DNA from: Desulfobacula sp.
GTDB taxonomy: Bacteria > Desulfobacterota > Desulfobacteria > Desulfobacterales > Desulfobacteraceae
Assembly: GCA_018702715.1 (NCBI GenBank)
Contig: JABIYQ010000012.1
Location: 1-8,955, forward strand
Direction of reading: 5' to 3'
DNA: 8,955 nucleotides
A model generated the notes under the pieces. That model saw only the letters and a list, made by a program, of their open reading frames with translations, made no database searches and was not told where the DNA came from. Below, one piece after another: positions 5,584 to 8,955 of the stretch (position 1 is the stretch's first letter; each line of letters starts with the position of its first letter). Made by a program: the position numbers and the translations under genes.

Positions 5584-7113
5584 TCATCCTTGACTTTGTT
5601 CATCGTCATAAATGTCCATATCCGGGTAATGTTCCTTTGCACATTCCTGGCAAATACTATGGCTGAATTCCGCTTCTGAATGCTCATGGACGTATGACTC
5701 AATTTGATTCCAATATCCACTGTCATCTCGTATTTTTTTGCAGTGGGAACAGATCGGCAGAAGGCCACTTAATAGTTTTACTTTTTCAAGTGCTTTCTTA
5801 AGCTCTCGTATAGTTCCTTCCAGATCTTCTTCGGTCTTTTTCCGCTGCTTGACCTCATAGAGCAATTCGTCCCTGGATGTCATAGTGTCTTGGAGATTTC
5901 TCACCATTCTGTTCAGTGATTTTGCCAGAGAACCAATCTCGTCATTTAAGATCACACTGGCTCTTGAATCAAGATTTCCATCACCAATCGCTTGGGCCGT
6001 AGTTGAAAGTGCAACTATTGGTCTGGCTATCCATTTGCCCAATAACAAGGAGACAATAGCTGTTAAAAGGGTGAAGATAATTCCGACAATAATAATTACG
6101 ATAGTTACTTCACGAGCAGTTCCAATGGCTTCTTCTTCACTGTAAGAGATGACAGTATGCCAAGCTTCCCCTTTATTTCCTTTGATGTGATCCATAGATC
6201 CTTGTTTGCCTCCAAAACCAAATTGTTCAGATCCCATTGTTATTCGAATAGGAGAAAAAGCCACGAATTGGTTTCCATCAGTTTCGGAGATGATCGCCGT
6301 CCCATTCTCTTTTTGCCATAATAATTCAACGAGAGACTTGTTTACTTTGGTTGATAGGGGTGTGACGTTACGTCCTGACACTATGAGCCCACCTGTACGT
6401 ACGATTTTCAACATACCGGAATTGCCAAAGTTAAACTCCTGGACAACATCGGTCAAAGATCCAATGATATTCACGTTGCATTTCAATATTCCAATTATCT
6501 CATTTTCATGTTTAATTGGAATAACCACTCCAAGCACATAGCCCTTAACGCTTGTATCAAAGCCTCGATCATCCAGAAAAATTCTACCTTGACCATCATT
6601 ATGACCCGCAATCCACCAATATTTATGGGCATGAGCAAGAGTGGTCAGTTTGCCCGTAGTGGCAATCATGACCCCATAACGATTGGTTAGAAATATTTCA
6701 CCGTAATCCTCAGGCATAATTATTTGCTGATACCTAAGATATTCTGCAACAGCATTGGTCATGTGGTCCCGTATGAAAAGATCGTTTACATCCGATGTTT
6801 TCATCCATTGCTGATTTCGTCTATCAATTTCATGTTTCCGAGCACTATCAGATAATGCTGCAAATTTTGAATTGCTTATCAAAAGTGCACTCTTGATAAG
6901 CGGTGCAGAGGAAATAGTGACGGCAATTTTTGCTTTTTCTTTAAGATGGGACTCCACATGCAAAGCATTCGCTTCAGATAGACTTTTAATATTTTTCATC
7001 TCTTTGTCTAAAGCAATTCTCTGATTGTAAATGTCATAAAATAGTGAAAGCAGGGTTACTATGACAAATCCAAACAAAGTCATTATGACGGCGGCTTTAT
7101 ATTGAATCTTCAA
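5584..7113 (-). CDS. Cache-HAMP transmembrane receptor with C-terminal Cys4 module, no kinase
   Basis: About 509 residues from TTG 7113-7111; this start is chosen because GGAGA (7119-7123) sits 5 nt before it, while the TTG four codons earlier would overlap that site. Order: helix 1 (about 7-27), a large periplasmic double-Cache-type sensor (about 35-330, with EIFLTNRYG, HKYWW and VVIPIKHENEIIGILK), helix 2 (about 337-358), HAMP (about 360-408, ARPIVALSTTAQAIGDGN and DEIGSLAKSLNRM), a coiled coil (about 412-448), then GLLPICSHCKKIRDDSGYW and a second pair ICQEC. The four cysteines (C455, C458, C488, C491; C-x2-C-x29-C-x2-C) suggest a metal-binding or redox module. I have seen this tail often at the ends of Desulfobacterota sensors; its function is not established to my knowledge. 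There is no HisKA, GGDEF or MCP domain, so output must pass through this tail. The upstream hybrid kinase is the obvious partner. Confidence 0.9.
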   Translation of the reverse strand: MKIQYKAAVIMTLFGFVIVTLLSLFYDIYNQRIALDKEMKNIKSLSEANALHVESHLKEKAKIAVTISSAPLIKSALLISNSKFAALSDSARKHEIDRRNQQWMKTSDVNDLFIRDHMTNAVAEYLRYQQIIMPEDYGEIFLTNRYGVMIATTGKLTTLAHAHKYWWIAGHNDGQGRIFLDDRGFDTSVKGYVLGVVIPIKHENEIIGILKCNVNIIGSLTDVVQEFNFGNSGMLKIVRTGGLIVSGRNVTPLSTKVNKSLVELLWQKENGTAIISETDGNQFVAFSPIRITMGSEQFGFGGKQGSMDHIKGNKGEAWHTVISYSEEEAIGTAREVTIVIIIVGIIFTLLTAIVSLLLGKWIARPIVALSTTAQAIGDGNLDSRASVILNDEIGSLAKSLNRMVRNLQDTMTSRDELLYEVKQRKKTEEDLEGTIRELKKALEKVKLLSGLLPICSHCKKIRDDSGYWNQIESYVHEHSEAEFSHSICQECAKEHYPDMDIYDDEQSQG

Positions 7114-7118
7114 AAATA

Positions 7119-7123
7119 TCTCC
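7119..7123 (-). promoter_or_regulatory. Ribosome binding site selecting a TTG start
   Basis: GGAGA on the minus strand ends 5 nt before TTG 7113-7111, whose product begins with KIQYKAAVIM, a good lead into the first membrane helix. No ATG or GTG competes nearby, so a rare TTG start appears genuine. Confidence 0.55.
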
Positions 7124-7225
7124 AATTTTTATAAATAAATCCTAATCCATAGGGTATTCTTTCACTCTTTTTCAGTTCAAATTTTATCAAAGGCTAAACC
7201 TTAAAAACAGTTGACTGAAATAGTG

Positions 7226-7254
7226 ATTATAAAAAAAATTTCTTTGATTGTTGA
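7226..7254 (-). promoter_or_regulatory. Promoter of the Cache receptor gene
   Basis: On the minus strand a perfect -10 TATAAT (7226-7231) has TCAACA (7249-7254, 4 of 6 to the -35 consensus) exactly 17 bp upstream. The start near 7219 gives a leader of about 106 nt. The receptor can therefore be made independently of the damaged kinase gene upstream. A TTGACA at 7269-7274 lacks a good -10. Confidence 0.5.
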
Positions 7255-7278
7255 AACCAGCACAGCATTGTCAATATT

Positions 7279-8781
7279 TTAGTCATTAGTTACCTTTCCC
7301 TCATCTAAAACTTTTCGAATATTTTTCGCAAAGTCGGCTTGGGATATCGGTTTTATTAAAATGGCTCTGATATGGTGGCTGTTTTCATGTTTAAGCTTCA
7401 GTTTTTGGTTATAACCTGTGCATAAAATAATCGGAAGTTCTGGTTTGATATCCATCATCGATTGTGCCAGTTTATCGCCTTTCATTTTCGGCATTGTCAT
7501 ATCCGTAATTACAAGGTCGAACTCGTTTGGACTTGACTTAAACAATTCCAATGCCTCTATACTGCTTGTTCGTGAGGTTACTTGATATCCAAGCTTTTCC
7601 AATACACGTTGACTAAGTTTAACAATTGATTGCTCATCATCAACTAATAGTATTCGTTCTGTTCCTTTGGGCAGATCTTCAGACTCACTGACTTCATGGT
7701 TTTCTGTTTTTTTTGTGGTGGGCAAAAAAAGGGTAAATACAGTTCCCTTCCCCAGCTCACTTGATACTAAAATTTCCCCACCATAAGACGCAACAATACC
7801 ATGCACCACTGCGAGGCCCATACCTGTCCCTTCCCCTTCCTTCTTTGTTGTGAAATATGGTTCAAAAATTGATTCAATTATATTTTCCGGGATACCGTCA
7901 CCTGTATCTGATACTGTGATTTTAAGATACTCTCCGGGTTCCAAATTAGGATATTTTGTAAGGGATTCCATACCCACAAGGATGTCTTCCATGCTAACCT
8001 CAAGGATTCCGCCCCCTTTAATTTCCATAGCTTGGGATTCATTGGTGAAAAGGTTCATGAATATCTGATGTACCTGGGTTTGATTGCCCATTATTAAAGC
8101 TTTGCTCTTAATCGTTGATTTTATTTCAATGCTTGTTGGGATTGAAGAACGTATGAATTTAGTAACTTCCTTAAGTAAACTGTCCACTCGTAAAGGATTA
8201 ATTTCTTTTTCATTTTTCCGGGCAAAGGTAAGTATCTGTGATACCAATTGTTTTGCGCGTAATCCAGCAGTATATATCTCCGAAAGATCATCTTCCAAAT
8301 CAGAATCCTTGATAGCTCTATCTCGGGCTAATTGTGCGAATCCGATTATCGAGGTTAGGATATTATTAAAATCATGGGCGATACCACCTGCAAGAGTACC
8401 TATAGATTCCATTTTCTGAGCCTGAAACAGTCTTTTTTGAAGGTCTTTTTTTTCGACACTTGCCTGATTTGTCTTTAGCGAATATCGAATAGATCGTTCT
8501 AAGGTTTCAGCATTGAATTGACCTTTAACAAGATAGTCTGCAGCACCCAATTGCATGGCCTTAAAATCCAGTTTTCTATTTCCCTGTCCCGTGAGCATAA
8601 TGAATGGTTTTCTAATTCCATTTTTATGCGCTTGTTGAATCAGCTGCAAACCATCTTTTACACCAAGGTAATAGTCGACAAGATAAACATGGTGCTGTTT
8701 TTTTTTGATATTCTCTAATCCGGCTTCAAAATCTTTATCCCAATCCAATTCATATTGAATCTCTTTGATTTCTGAAAGCAA
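7279..8781 (-). CDS. Hybrid histidine kinase (REC-HisKA-HATPase-REC), 5' end lost to an IS
   Basis: The first usable start left is TTG 8781-8779, giving 500 residues. The N-terminal receiver (1-105) keeps the acceptor D36 (YLVDYYLG), T64 and K85 but lacks its first strand. Its acidic pair lies just upstream in frame as GDDEDDF (codons 8797-8817), above the TTG; an in-frame TAG (8818-8820) closes the frame there. HisKA follows with GGIAHDFNNIL (H136), then HATPase with FTNESQAM (N247), SDTGDG (D292), FEPYF (306-310) and GTGMGLA, then a complete C-terminal receiver (about 375-497: D381/D382, acceptor D427, T455, K477). There is no membrane helix, so it is a soluble kinase that would be controlled by phosphorylation of its first receiver. 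The IS at the right edge explains the truncation. It may be a pseudogene or may yield a kinase with a dead input domain. The gap to the Cache receptor start is 165 bp. Confidence 0.8.
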   Translation of the reverse strand: MLSEIKEIQYELDWDKDFEAGLENIKKKQHHVYLVDYYLGVKDGLQLIQQAHKNGIRKPFIMLTGQGNRKLDFKAMQLGAADYLVKGQFNAETLERSIRYSLKTNQASVEKKDLQKRLFQAQKMESIGTLAGGIAHDFNNILTSIIGFAQLARDRAIKDSDLEDDLSEIYTAGLRAKQLVSQILTFARKNEKEINPLRVDSLLKEVTKFIRSSIPTSIEIKSTIKSKALIMGNQTQVHQIFMNLFTNESQAMEIKGGGILEVSMEDILVGMESLTKYPNLEPGEYLKITVSDTGDGIPENIIESIFEPYFTTKKEGEGTGMGLAVVHGIVASYGGEILVSSELGKGTVFTLFLPTTKKTENHEVSESEDLPKGTERILLVDDEQSIVKLSQRVLEKLGYQVTSRTSSIEALELFKSSPNEFDLVITDMTMPKMKGDKLAQSMMDIKPELPIILCTGYNQKLKLKHENSHHIRAILIKPISQADFAKNIRKVLDEGKVTND

Positions 8782-8814
8782 ATCTCTTGTAATGACGAAA
8801 TCATCTTCATCATC

Positions 8815-8955
8815 ACCCTATGTGTCAGGGTAGTTGTCGCCTCAATTGAACAAAAAAGTTTACAATTTGATAGGGCGATAGAGAGGTTACATGATAACAG
8901 AATATTCACCGGAGTTTAAAGAATCACTGCTGCAAAAAATCTTTTTCAATCCAGA
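8815..8955 (+). mobile_element. Left end of an insertion sequence, probably IS3-like
   Basis: The receiver reading frame stops making sense between 8815 and 8820, and right after it comes a terminal-repeat-like sequence TGTGTCAGGGTAGTTGTCGCC (8821-8841), a 49-bp AT-rich leader, and a transposase-like start at 8891 on the opposite strand to the kinase. The exact IS boundary cannot be fixed without the other end and the target duplication; anything from 8815 to 8821 is possible. The family is inferred only from the first residues of the protein. Confidence 0.65.
8891..8955 (+). CDS. Transposase N-terminus, partial
   Basis: ATG 8891 is preceded by GAGAGG (8881-8886) at 4 nt and opens a frame that runs off the window. 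Only 21 complete codons are visible, beginning MITEYSPEFKESLL. The pattern of a tyrosine, an acidic residue, FKES and a hydrophobic heptad is how many IS3-family OrfA-type helix-turn-helix transposase proteins begin. With so little sequence the family is probable rather than certain; position just inside an IS-like end supports it. Confidence 0.65.
   Translation, partial: MITEYSPEFKESLLQKIFFNP

Noticed and set aside
8715..8909. Minus-strand 64-codon frame across the IS junction
   Set aside because: It joins IS sequence to the kinase in the wrong frame; the receiver signature GDDEDDF is read in another frame.
1..8955. CRISPR array, tRNA, rRNA or riboswitch
   Set aside because: No regularly spaced repeats, cloverleaf or conserved aptamer core could be recognised by eye on either strand.

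Overview
The window looks like a chromosomal stretch from a Desulfobacterota-type bacterium (order Desulfobacterales is my best guess). This rests on protein style rather than a marker gene: AT-rich signalling genes, a REC-HisKA-HATPase-REC hybrid kinase, a Cache/HAMP receptor ending in a Cys-x2-Cys...Cys-x2-Cys tail of a kind I associate with sensors of that group, and an isolated crotonase. No rRNA, tRNA or CRISPR array was seen.

Layout. Positions 1-1416 (minus) hold most of a seven-helix membrane histidine kinase that runs off the left edge; it has its own sigma70-like promoter at 1469-1497. Positions 1527-2336 (minus) encode an enoyl-CoA hydratase-family protein with both catalytic glutamates. 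Positions 2632-2853 (minus) encode a 73-residue exported or membrane protein. It faces, across about 350 bp, a plus-strand pair: a BlaI/MecI-type repressor (3208-3609) overlapping an M56 (BlaR1-type) membrane metalloprotease (3596-5314). The repressor gene has a promoter whose start region coincides with a TACA-N-TGTA palindrome of the BlaI operator type. The right part is minus-strand signalling: a hybrid kinase (7279-8781 as the openable part) followed by a kinase-less Cache-HAMP receptor (5584-7113) with its own promoter. At the right edge, an insertion sequence entering the window (about 8815-8955, transposase start at 8891) has cut off the first strand of the hybrid kinase's N-terminal receiver domain.

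How the parts work together. The BlaI/M56 pair should form a sense-cleave-derepress circuit: a signal at the outer domain activates the protease, which inactivates the repressor and frees its own operator. The outer domain is not a penicillin-binding domain. It is a roughly 200-residue unrecognised module with a CxxC, and its first methionine is preceded by a textbook Shine-Dalgarno sequence and followed by a signal-peptide-like segment. The same gene may therefore also make a free exported sensor. This is the best candidate for something undescribed. The hybrid kinase and the Cache receptor are plausible partners, but the IS insertion has probably damaged the kinase.
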